22,527 nt of DNA from an uncultured Oscillibacter sp. (GTDB lineage: Bacteria; Bacillota; Clostridia; Oscillospirales; Oscillospiraceae). This document shows positions 1 to 10,000 of this stretch, piece by piece. The notes under the pieces are model-generated. The model was given only the letters and a program-made list of their open reading frames with translations, did no database searches and was not told the origin of the DNA. The position numbers and the translations under genes were made by a program. Location: the NCBI GenBank assembly GCA_902490355.1, contig CABUDN010000023.1, positions 1 through 22,527 of the forward strand, given 5' to 3'. The first letter of the stretch is position 1; the number at the start of each line of letters is the position of its first letter.

Positions 1-2616
<2,616 letters not shown>

Positions 2617-2663
2617 TTTCAAAATTTTCCCGGCGCGCTGCCGCACACCGCGGACAAGCATTC

Positions 2664-2705
2664 CCGCTCCCGCTTTCCAATGTTGGAAAGCGGGAGCGGT
2701 TTTTC
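2664..2705 (+). terminator. Rho-independent terminator of ppdK
   Basis: A perfect 17-bp stem (arms 2664-2680 and 2683-2699) with a tiny loop is followed by TTTTT, 48 bases after the ppdK stop codon. It separates ppdK from the nitroreductase gene. Confidence 0.92.
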
Positions 2706-2728
2706 GTTTCAGGCGCATGCAGCCGCTC

Positions 2729-2757
2729 TTGCGCCTGCCGGAAAAATCCGGTATGCT
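2729..2757 (+). promoter_or_regulatory. Probable sigma-A promoter of the nitroreductase gene
   Basis: TTGCGC (2729-2734) and TATGCT (2752-2757) are separated by 17 bp. They lie after the ppdK terminator and about 63 bases before the next start codon, so a separate promoter is expected here. The match is by eye only. Confidence 0.55.
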
Positions 2758-2820
2758 AAAGGCAAGCAGCCTCCCTGCTCCGCCGGCAGGCAGGCCCCCG
2801 GAACGGAGGAGGGTTTTTTG

Positions 2821-3603
2821 ATGATTTTGATTGACCACGCCAAGTGCATCGGCTGCGGCGCCTGTGTCCGCGATTGTCTCAACCACACCATCGCCGTCAG
2901 GGATGGGCACGCCGAAATTTTGGGGCCGTGCTTCAACTGCGGCCACTGCATTGCCATCTGTCCCACCGAGGCGGTTTCCATGGACACCTGGGACATGCAC
3001 GATGTCATCCCCCTGGATCCGGCCACCTGCACCGTTCCTCCCGACGTCATGCTCAACACCATCCGCTGCCGCCGGAGCATCCGCCAGTTTACAGATGAGC
3101 GAATCCCCCGCGAGACCCTGGAACAAATTCTGGAGGCAGGGCGTTTTTCGCCTACCGCCAGCAACGCCCAGTCTGTCTCCTACATCGTCTTTCAAACGGA
3201 GCGGGACGACCTGCGCCGCATCTCCATGGAGGAGTTTCGCAAATTCCGGGAACCGCAGGCCTTTGCCCGTCTCTTCCCCCCGCCCAAATCCCCCGACCGC
3301 GTGGAGTTCGACAATGAGGACTTCCTGTTCAAGGGCGGAGACACCGTGATCCTCACCCTTTCTCCCGCTCCGGTGGATGCCGCCATCGCCTCGGCCAATA
3401 TGGAGCTGGTGGCAAACTCCCTGGGAATCGGCATGGTGTATGTGGGCTACTTCGTGGCGTTGGTCGCCCAGAGCCCCCGGCTGCGCCAATGGATCGGCCT
3501 GCAGGAATCGGACCGGGTCGTCACCTGTCTGAGCATGGGCTATCCCGCCGTCCGGTATCTGCGCAGCGTTCCCCGCAAACCCTTGCAGGCAGTCTGGCGC
3601 TGA
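2821..3603 (+). CDS. Ferredoxin-nitroreductase fusion (2x[4Fe-4S] plus FMN oxidoreductase)
   Basis: A 260-residue cytoplasmic flavoprotein. Residues 1-55 form a bacterial-type ferredoxin with two CxxCxxCxxxC motifs: Cys9, 12, 15, 19 (CIGCGACVRDC) and Cys37, 40, 43, 47 (CFNCGHCIAIC). From about residue 78 to the end is a nitroreductase-family FMN domain with the typical RRSIRQF phosphate-binding start (84-90) and SPTASNAQS (about 110-118). Such fusions pass electrons from the iron-sulfur centres to FMN; the physiological substrate is unknown and cannot be read from sequence. The start at 2821 is chosen because GGAGGAGGG lies just upstream and the ferredoxin fold begins immediately; in-frame starts further upstream would translate the ppdK terminator. 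It is flanked by its own promoter and terminator, so probably monocistronic. Confidence 0.9.
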   Translation: MILIDHAKCIGCGACVRDCLNHTIAVRDGHAEILGPCFNCGHCIAICPTEAVSMDTWDMHDVIPLDPATCTVPPDVMLNTIRCRRSIRQFTDERIPRETLEQILEAGRFSPTASNAQSVSYIVFQTERDDLRRISMEEFRKFREPQAFARLFPPPKSPDRVEFDNEDFLFKGGDTVILTLSPAPVDAAIASANMELVANSLGIGMVYVGYFVALVAQSPRLRQWIGLQESDRVVTCLSMGYPAVRYLRSVPRKPLQAVWR

Positions 3604-3625
3604 ACTCCCGTCCGTTCCTCTTCGT

Positions 3626-3657
3626 CCCCGCTGCGGCGTGCCGCAGCGGGGCTTTTT
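3626..3657 (+). terminator. Rho-independent terminator after the nitroreductase gene
   Basis: A perfect 12-bp GC stem (3626-3637 with 3640-3651) is followed by CTTTTT, 22 bases after the stop codon. Confidence 0.9.
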
Positions 3658-3732
3658 GACGGGATGAGAAAAAAACAGGTGTTTTTTTCGTGGAATTTTT
3701 GTCACTTTGAACCTCGCCTTGTGCGGAAAAAT

Positions 3733-3763
3733 GTTGTAAAATGCAACTGTTGACTTTTGCAAC
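3733..3763 (+). promoter_or_regulatory. Two tandem GTTG-N7-CAAC boxes, candidate MarR operator
   Basis: gttgtaaaatgcaac (3733-3747) and gttgacttttgcaac (3749-3763) are 15-bp dyads placed back to back, one base apart. They lie directly upstream of the ribosome site (AAAGGAG, 3768-3774) of the marR gene. The first contains a -10-like TAAAAT (3737-3742), so a bound repressor would cover the promoter. MarR proteins typically bind such dyads in their own promoter; binding here is inferred. No convincing -35 was found. Confidence 0.5.
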
Positions 3764-3781
3764 GAACAAAGGAGAAGGGTT

Positions 3782-4213
3782 ATGCAGGACCAGGTTGAAC
3801 TTATCCGCCGCATTGAACGGCAATATCTGCGGGACCATCTGAGCGCCCTGCATCTGCAGATGGTGGACGGCATGGTGATTCATCTGCTGTTTCGCCGGGG
3901 TCCTCTGCGGCAGGAGGACATCGCGCAGTGGATCGTGGCGGACAAGGGCGCGGTTGCCCGTTCTCTGGCGCGGCTGGAGGCAATGGGGTTGGTGGTGCGG
4001 ACCGTCAGCGACCAATGCCGCCGGGAAAAGCAGGCCGCGCTGACTCCTGCCGGAGAGCAGACCGCTTCCCAGATCCGCCAGGTGCTGCAAAACTGGGGCC
4101 GGATCCGGTATCAGGGCTTCTCCCCGGAAGAGCGTGCCCAGTATGAGTCCTTTCTCATCCGCATTTGTGAAAACGTTCAGCAGTATAAGCAAGGAGGAAT
4201 GACAATTGGTTAA
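3782..4213 (+). CDS. MarR-family transcriptional regulator
   Basis: A 143-residue cytoplasmic DNA-binding protein, normal MarR length. The winged helix-turn-helix covers about residues 25-95: GPLRQEDIAQWIVADKGAV is the helix-turn-helix and RLEAMGLVVRTVSDQCRREKQAALTPAG is the recognition helix end and wing, with the family's usual D/R-rich wing. The ends of the chain are predicted helical and should form the dimer interface. AAAGGAG sits 7 bases before ATG. The stop codon lies 8 bp inside the next gene, a MATE pump, so the two are cotranscribed and probably translationally coupled. By analogy with MepR-MepA of Staphylococcus aureus, it is likely a drug-responsive repressor of its own operon. 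The ligand is unknown. Confidence 0.9.
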   Translation: MQDQVELIRRIERQYLRDHLSALHLQMVDGMVIHLLFRRGPLRQEDIAQWIVADKGAVARSLARLEAMGLVVRTVSDQCRREKQAALTPAGEQTASQIRQVLQNWGRIRYQGFSPEERAQYESFLIRICENVQQYKQGGMTIG

Positions 4214-5567
4214 GAATCTGACAGAAGGCGCCCCCCTGCCGCTGCTGTTTTTCTTCTCCATGCCCATGGTGGTGGGAAACCTGTTTCAGCAGCTGTACAA
4301 CATGGTGGATACCGCCGTGGTGGGAAAATTTGTGGGTGAGGACGCCGTGGCAGCGGTGGGCTCCTCCTTCCCCATCGTGTTTTTGTCCGTGGCCATTGCG
4401 GCGGGACTGTCCATGGGCTGCAACGTGGTGGTCTCCCAGCTTTTCGGCGCCGGGCGCATCCATGAGATGAAATCCACCGTATCCACCGCCATCATCTCCC
4501 TGAGCGTTCTGGGCCTGATTATCATGGGCCTGGGCACGCTGTTCGCCGGTCCCCTGCTGGAGCTGCTGGGCACAGACCCGGACATTATGGCCGACTCCCA
4601 GACCTATCTCCAGATTTACTTCGGCGGCGCGGTGTTCCTCTTCCTCTACAATACCCTCAACGGCATCTACAACGCCCAGGGCGACAGCCGCACACCCCTG
4701 ATTTTTCTCATCATCTCCAGCCTGACCAACATCGTGCTGGATTTGCTGTTTGTCATCCGCTTCAACATGGGCGTGGCCGGTGTGGCCTGGGCAACCCTCA
4801 TTGCGCAGGGAATCTGCGCCGTGGCTTCCCTGGCGGTCATGTGGATCCGGATGAAGCGCCTGCCCTGCGAGCCGGAACGGGCCAAAGAAAAGGTAGCCCT
4901 GTTCCATATGGTGGCAGTCAAGCGCATTGCCCAGATCGGACTGCCCTCCATGCTGCAGCAGTCCCTGGTGTCTCTTTCCATGATGATGATGCAGGGTCTG
5001 GTCAATTCCTACGGCAAAATTCTGGTGGCCGGCTACACCGCCGCCACCAAGATCGACACCCTGGCCATGCTGCCCAACATGAACTTCTCCAACGCCATGT
5101 CCAGCTACACCGCCCAGAACATCGGCGCCGGCAAGTATGACCGGGTCAAGCAGGGCCTGCGGGCCTCCCTGCTCATGGTGGTCGTCTTCTCCCTTTTCAT
5201 CACCGTGATCATTTTCCTCTTCGGCGACCAGCTGCTCTCGTTGTTCCTGGATCCCGGCGACACCTCCGGGGCCCTGGGCTACGGTCTTTCCTATATGCAC
5301 ACGGTATCGCTCTTTTATATCCTGATGGGCCTGCTGTTCGTTTCCAACGGAATGCTCCGGGGATCCGGCGACATGGCCGCCTTTACACTCAGCTCCATGG
5401 CCAACCTCTTCTCCCGGGTGGGAATCGCCTATGCGCTGGCCTATCTCACCCCCCTGGGCGTGGGCGCCATCTGGTGGTCCATCCCCGCGGGCTGGGCCGT
5501 GGGCGCTCTGGTCTCCCTGCTTCGGGTCCGCAGCGGAAAGTGGGCGCGGAAAGCCATTGGGGATTAA
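4206..5567 (+). CDS. MATE-family multidrug efflux transporter (MepA/NorM-like), TTG start
   Basis: A 453-residue inner-membrane cation/drug antiporter of standard MATE length, with about 12 hydrophobic segments in two similar halves. Family features include PLPLLFFFSMPMVVGNLFQQLYNMVDTAVVGKFVG at the N-terminus and the second-half start QIGLPSMLQQSLVSLSMMMMQGLVNSYG. The start is TTG at 4206: AAGGAGG (4191-4197) is 8 bases upstream, and the nearby ATG at 4199 is in the MarR frame and leads only to the MarR stop. The 8-bp overlap with marR implies coupled translation. The protein probably exports cationic or hydrophobic toxic compounds under MarR control. The C-terminal end is intact and is followed by a terminator. 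Confidence 0.93.
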   Translation: MVKNLTEGAPLPLLFFFSMPMVVGNLFQQLYNMVDTAVVGKFVGEDAVAAVGSSFPIVFLSVAIAAGLSMGCNVVVSQLFGAGRIHEMKSTVSTAIISLSVLGLIIMGLGTLFAGPLLELLGTDPDIMADSQTYLQIYFGGAVFLFLYNTLNGIYNAQGDSRTPLIFLIISSLTNIVLDLLFVIRFNMGVAGVAWATLIAQGICAVASLAVMWIRMKRLPCEPERAKEKVALFHMVAVKRIAQIGLPSMLQQSLVSLSMMMMQGLVNSYGKILVAGYTAATKIDTLAMLPNMNFSNAMSSYTAQNIGAGKYDRVKQGLRASLLMVVVFSLFITVIIFLFGDQLLSLFLDPGDTSGALGYGLSYMHTVSLFYILMGLLFVSNGMLRGSGDMAAFTLSSMANLFSRVGIAYALAYLTPLGVGAIWWSIPAGWAVGALVSLLRVRSGKWARKAIGD

Positions 5568-5604
5568 CCCTCTCCCCCGATGATCTCCGCACCCATTCCC
5601 ATAA

Positions 5605-5640
5605 AAAAACGGCAGGCACGAAAGTGCCTGCCGTTTTTGT
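5605..5640. terminator. Bidirectional terminator between the MATE gene and the ArAE-like gene
   Basis: An 11-bp stem (5609-5619 with 5624-5634) has an A-run on its left and a T-run on its right. It can therefore terminate the + strand MATE operon and the - strand gene that ends at 5641. Confidence 0.9.
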
Positions 5641-6264
5641 TTATTCTGCAGATTGCTCTCCGTCTTCCGGGAGCTGCTTTTCTTTTTCCCGGACAGGCGG
5701 GCGATACCCGCTGAAGTGCTCCATCTTCTTTTCCAGATTGGCGCAGTACTCTTCCGCCCTCTGGAAGGTAAACCCGCCGGGAAACAGGCTGTTGACCGCC
5801 AGAGCCGCCACCACGCCCACACCGGTATCAAAAATGCGGTTGAGCGCATAGCTGATATAAGTGTCCACCGGTGTGTTGAACAGCAAAATACACAGCACCA
5901 CACCGCCGGGCTGCACGCCGCCCACCCAGAACAGCTGGCAGAGCAGAATCAGCAGGATGGTGCCTATAAACACCAGCACAACCTGAAGCAGCGACCGCCC
6001 GCCTTCCGGGTAAAAAATCAGGTAGATCCGGAACAGGGCCATGCCCAGCAATCCGCCGATTACCGTGCCGAAAAGACGGTTGCCGCCATGGAGCTTGGAC
6101 ATCTCCAGATCGCTGCCCATGCCGAAGATCGCGCCGATGCAGGCGAAGGCCGGAGAGCGGTCAAAAAAGTAATATACAAATGCGCACAAGGCGGCCGCAA
6201 TGGCCGTTTTGATATTGCGCATGCCAATTTTCGGGAACTGCCGGGCTTGACCGTTGTGACGCAT
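5641..6264 (-). CDS. Aromatic acid exporter / FUSC-like membrane protein
   Basis: About 207 residues. The N-terminal part (KIGMRNIKTAIAAALCAFVYYFFDRSPAFACIGAIFGMGSD) and following hydrophobic stretches match the ArAE_1/DUF939 type of small FUSC-related membrane proteins. Four to five membrane segments are followed by a short charged cytoplasmic tail (REKEKQLPEDGEQ). The family is linked by similarity to export of aromatic acids, but the substrate here is unknown. The start at 6264 is preferred because AAGGGG lies 9 bases upstream; starts at 6303 (MRRLNYG) and 6222 (MRNIKTA) are alternatives with weaker ribosome sites. It follows the DUF1275 gene by about 110 bases and has a probable promoter of its own. 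Confidence 0.75.
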   Translation of the reverse strand: MRHNGQARQFPKIGMRNIKTAIAAALCAFVYYFFDRSPAFACIGAIFGMGSDLEMSKLHGGNRLFGTVIGGLLGMALFRIYLIFYPEGGRSLLQVVLVFIGTILLILLCQLFWVGGVQPGGVVLCILLFNTPVDTYISYALNRIFDTGVGVVAALAVNSLFPGGFTFQRAEEYCANLEKKMEHFSGYRPPVREKEKQLPEDGEQSAE

Positions 6265-6324
6265 AGCGGGGAACCCCTTTATCCCATAATTTAAGCGGCG
6301 CATCCTGTGCGCACGCTTGCCGTT

Positions 6325-6333
6325 ATTATACCA
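6325..6333 (-). promoter_or_regulatory. Extended -10 promoter (TGGTATAAT) for the ArAE-like gene
   Basis: On the - strand TGG (6333-6331) precedes a perfect TATAAT (6330-6325), an extended -10 element. It sits in the DUF1275-ArAE intergenic region, about 60 bases before the start at 6264. The matching -35 is weak (TTTTCG, 17 bp away). Confidence 0.6.
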
Positions 6334-6377
6334 CGCAGTTAAGATTTCGAAAAGATTTTTCTGAAACTTTTTTGATT

Positions 6378-7040
6378 TTATCGAATCCACATCCACACAA
6401 ACACCGCGGCCTGTTCCGCAGCGGCCACCAGCACCGTCCACTGGCCCAAAACGGGCAGCAGCACGCCGCCCAGTGCCGCACCGCAGAGGAAGCAGGCAAT
6501 GACGGCAAAGTAGCATCCGGCCGTGCGCAGGCTGCCCGACGCCTGTTCTGAGACGCAGCGATACAGCGCCTCCGTGCCGCTGCGCAGATTGCCGGTGCAC
6601 ATGGTGGATGCAAAGGCGTGTCCATGGACCTTGCGGAATGCCTCCACCTGCAGCGCACAGACAAAGGACACCGCCACATTCACCACGCTGTCCCAGGTGC
6701 CCAGCGGCGCACAGGCCGCTGCGGCCAGCAGCACAATTTCCAGCCCCAGCACCGTATGCCGCCAGTGAAAGGCGCCAGCACTGCGGTGCAGCCGCTTCAC
6801 CGTTTCCGCCACCATCACGCCGGCGGCAAAGGCCAGAATGGGGATCAGATACCGCCCCGCCTCCTGCCACTTTCCTTCCGCGGCCCGAATGGCCAGCAGA
6901 ACCATGTTGCCGGTCTGGGCATTGGCAAACACGCCGCCCCGGCACAAATACGTATAGGCGTCCAGCAGTCCCCCGCTCAGCGCCAGCAGCGCCGCCGCGG
7001 CAAAGGACTCCGAGCGCTGAAATTCCCGTTTTTCGTTCAT
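6378..7040 (-). CDS. YoaK/DUF1275-family membrane protein
   Basis: A 220-residue inner-membrane protein with about six hydrophobic segments. Family signatures are AAALLALSGGLLDAYTYLCRGGVFANAQTGNMVLLAI near the N-terminus and the central CALQVEAFRKVHGHAFASTMCTGNLRSGTEAL, both typical of DUF1275 (YoaK) proteins, whose function is not established. The start at 7040 (MNEKREFQ) is preceded by GAGGAG; the open frame extends further upstream but without a ribosome site and through the hairpin at 7060-7091. It begins only 58 bases after the carB-dapF stop and may be read from the car transcript. Membership of the family is confident; any role in pyrimidine or arginine metabolism would be a guess. Confidence 0.85.
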   Translation of the reverse strand: MNEKREFQRSESFAAAALLALSGGLLDAYTYLCRGGVFANAQTGNMVLLAIRAAEGKWQEAGRYLIPILAFAAGVMVAETVKRLHRSAGAFHWRHTVLGLEIVLLAAAACAPLGTWDSVVNVAVSFVCALQVEAFRKVHGHAFASTMCTGNLRSGTEALYRCVSEQASGSLRTAGCYFAVIACFLCGAALGGVLLPVLGQWTVLVAAAEQAAVFVWMWIR

Positions 7041-7059
7041 AACCGGTCTCCTCGCAGAA

Positions 7060-7091
7060 GGCCGGCGCCCCTTGGGAAAGGAGCGCCGGCC
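7060..7091 (-). other. Intercistronic hairpin between carB-dapF and the DUF1275 gene
   Basis: A 9-bp GC-only stem (7060-7068 with 7083-7091) lies 8 bases after the carB-dapF stop. It is not followed by a T-run on the - strand (TTCTGCGAGG follows, which holds the next ribosome site). It is therefore more likely an RNA-stabilising or processing hairpin than a full terminator. Confidence 0.6.
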
Positions 7092-7098
7092 AAACATC

Positions 7099-10000
7099 TT
7101 AGTATTCCGCCTCGCCGGTGTAAACCAGCTTGGCATCACCCGTCAGGGTCACCTTCTCGTCGGTGTAGTTGACCACCAGGTCGCCGCCCCGGACGCGAAC
7201 CGTGATGTCGCTGCCCTTGGAGCACAGGCCGTTGGCCACTGCCGCCACCACCGCCGCGCAGGCGCCGGTGCCGCAGGCCAGGGTCTCGCCGCTGCCGCGC
7301 TCCCACACTCGCATCTTGATGGTGTTGGGATTGACCACCCGGATAAACTCCGTGTTGATCCGCTCCGGGAAGTAGGGCGCGTGCTCAAACCGGGGACCGA
7401 TGAAGTCCACGTCCACCGCGTCCACCCGGGGGCAGAACACCACGCAGTGGGGGTTGCCCACATCCACGCAGGTGATGTTGTAGGGCCGTCCGCCGATCCG
7501 CACCGGGTAATTCACCACGGTCTTTTCCGGAATGGTGAAGCGCAATGCCGCCGTATCCAGCGTGGCATAGCCCATATCCACACAGGCGGACGTCACCTTG
7601 CCGTTGGTGGTGTAGACCTGGACATGCTTGACGCCCTTGCCCGTCTCGATGGTCATTTCCTCCTTGCGGACAATGCCGTTGTCATAGAGGTACTTGGCCA
7701 TGCACCGCAGGGCGTTGCCCGCCATCATGCCCTCGCTGCCGTCGCTGTTGAACATCCGCATCCGGGCATCCGCCTTCTGGGAGTACTCCATCAGGACGAT
7801 GCCGTCGGCACCGATGCCGTAGTGCCGGTCGCAGAAGGTCACGCACAAAGACTCGGGGCAGGTGATCTCCCCGTGGAAGTTCTCCAGGAAGATATAGTCG
7901 TTGCCGCAGGTCTGCATCTTGGAAAAGCGCAGCTTCTGCCGCTCGCTGCGCAGGTGGCAGATATCGATCAGCTCCGTATTCTGCTGGGTATACCGGGAGG
8001 CCAGAATATCCGTCAGGGCCGCCGCCGTATCCAGAGACGTCAGGCAGGGAATGCCCAGCTGGACGCAGCGGTGGTTGAGGTGAATGAAGTCCCGGATGTA
8101 GCTGGGTTCCGTGGAGCCGGTGAGGATGACATAGTCAATCTTGCCCTCCTCCAGCATCTGGAAGACCCGGTTGTCCTTGCCCAGCTTGCCCACCACTTCC
8201 ACATCGGTGCCCAGCTGAGAGATTTCATGGGCGGTGCCTTCCGTGGCATAGAGCTTGAAGCCCATCTCGTCCAGGGCGCGGGCAATGCCCACGATCTCCG
8301 GCTGATCCCGGTGGTTGACGGAAATCAGCACGCCGCCGCGCTCCGCCTTTTCCACCTTGTAGCCGGCGGACACCAGGCCCTTGAACATGGCCTCCTGGAG
8401 GTTCTTACCCAGACCCAGCACCTCGCCGGTGGACTTCATCTCCGGAGAGAGGGCCGCGTTGGCGTCGGTGATCTTCTCGAAGGAGAAGACGGGCACCTTC
8501 ACCGCCACATAGGGCGGCTGACGGTAGAGGCCCGTGCCGTAGCCCAGGGACTTAAGGCTTTGGCCCACCATGACCCGGGTGGCCAGGTCCACCATGGGCA
8601 CGCCGGTGACCTTGGAGATATAGGGCACCGTCCGGCTGGCCCGGGGGTTGACTTCGATGACGTACAGCTCACCCTGGTAGATGAGGTACTGAATATTGAT
8701 GAGGCCCTTGGTGCCCAGGCTCAATGCCAGCTTCTCCGAGCAGTCCACAATGACCTTGAGCATCTTGTCGCCGATGGAGAAGGGCGGGTAGACGGCAATG
8801 GAGTCGCCGGAGTGGACACCGGTGCGCTCGATATGCTGCATGACGCCGGGGATCAGCACGTCGGTGCCGTCGGAGATGACGTCCACCTCCAGCTCCTTGC
8901 CCATGAGGTACTGGTCCACCAGGACGGGGTTTTCGATCTTGCCGGAGAGGATGACCTCCATGTAGGTGCGCACATCCTCGTCATTGTGGGCGATGACCAT
9001 GTTCTGGCCGCCGATGACGTAGCTGGGACGCAGCAGCACGGGATAGCCCAGCTCGTGGGCGGCGTTCAATGCCTCGTCCATGCCCAGCACACCCCGGCCC
9101 TGGGGACGCTTGATGTGGAAGCGCTCCAGCAGCTCATCGAAGCGCTCCCGGTCCTCGGCCATGTCGATGGACTCGGCGCTGGTGCCCAGGATGGGGATGC
9201 CGTGGCTGTCGAGGTACTGGGTGAGCTTGATGGCCGTCTGGCCGCCGAAGGCCACCACCACGCCCACGGGCTTTTCCACCTCGATGATGTGCATGACGTC
9301 CTCGGGGAACAGGGGCTCGAAATACAGCCGGTCGGCGGTATCGTAGTCGGTGGAGACGGTCTCGGGGTTGTTGTTGACGATGACGACCTCGTAGCCCAGC
9401 TCCTTGAGCGTCCAGACGCAGTGGACGGAGGAGTAGTCGAACTCGATGCCCTGGCCGATCCGGATGGGACCGGAGCCCAGCACCATGATGACGGGCTTGC
9501 CGGACCGGGGGAAGGTCCGGGATTCGCAGAAGCGGTCAAAGGTAGAGTAGAAATACGGCGTCTCGGCGTCGAACTCCGCACCGCAGGTATCCACCATCTT
9601 GTAAACGGCGTGCTTGGCCTCCGTGGGCAGCTCCGCCGCGCCGGACAATCGCAGCAGGGTCTGGTCGGGATAGCCCAGCTTCTTGCCCTGTTCATAGCGC
9701 TCCGCCGTCAGGCCCTCCTTGGCCAAGTCCAGCTCAAACTGGGCCATGCCCTTGAGCTTGGCGAGGAACCAGCGGTCAATCCGGGTGATGGCGAAGATCT
9801 CATCCACACTGACGCCGGACTTGAGGGCCTCGAACACGGTGAAGAGCCGGTGATCGTCCACCCGGCGCAGCCGCTCCCAGATGGGGGCGTCGTCGTCCGG
9901 GTCGGGCTTGCGGTTGAGGGAGTCCATCCCAATCTCCGCGCCCCGGACGGCCTTCATCAGCGCCATCTCAAAGCTGGGGCCGATGGACATGACCTCGCCG

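Noticed and set aside
2680..2820. An N-terminal extension of the nitroreductase starting at 2680
   Set aside because: It would translate the ppdK terminator stem and the promoter region; the ribosome site and ferredoxin fold place the start at 2821.
3521..4267. A 248-codon - strand frame opposite marR
   Set aside because: It runs through a terminator and the marR promoter, is antisense to a clear MarR protein and shows no domain.
5641..6945. A possible fusion of the DUF1275 and ArAE-like proteins in one 434-codon frame
   Set aside because: The upstream part of that frame overlaps the DUF1275 gene in the wrong frame. The true DUF1275 frame stops at 6378, and the ArAE-like protein has its own promoter and ribosome site.
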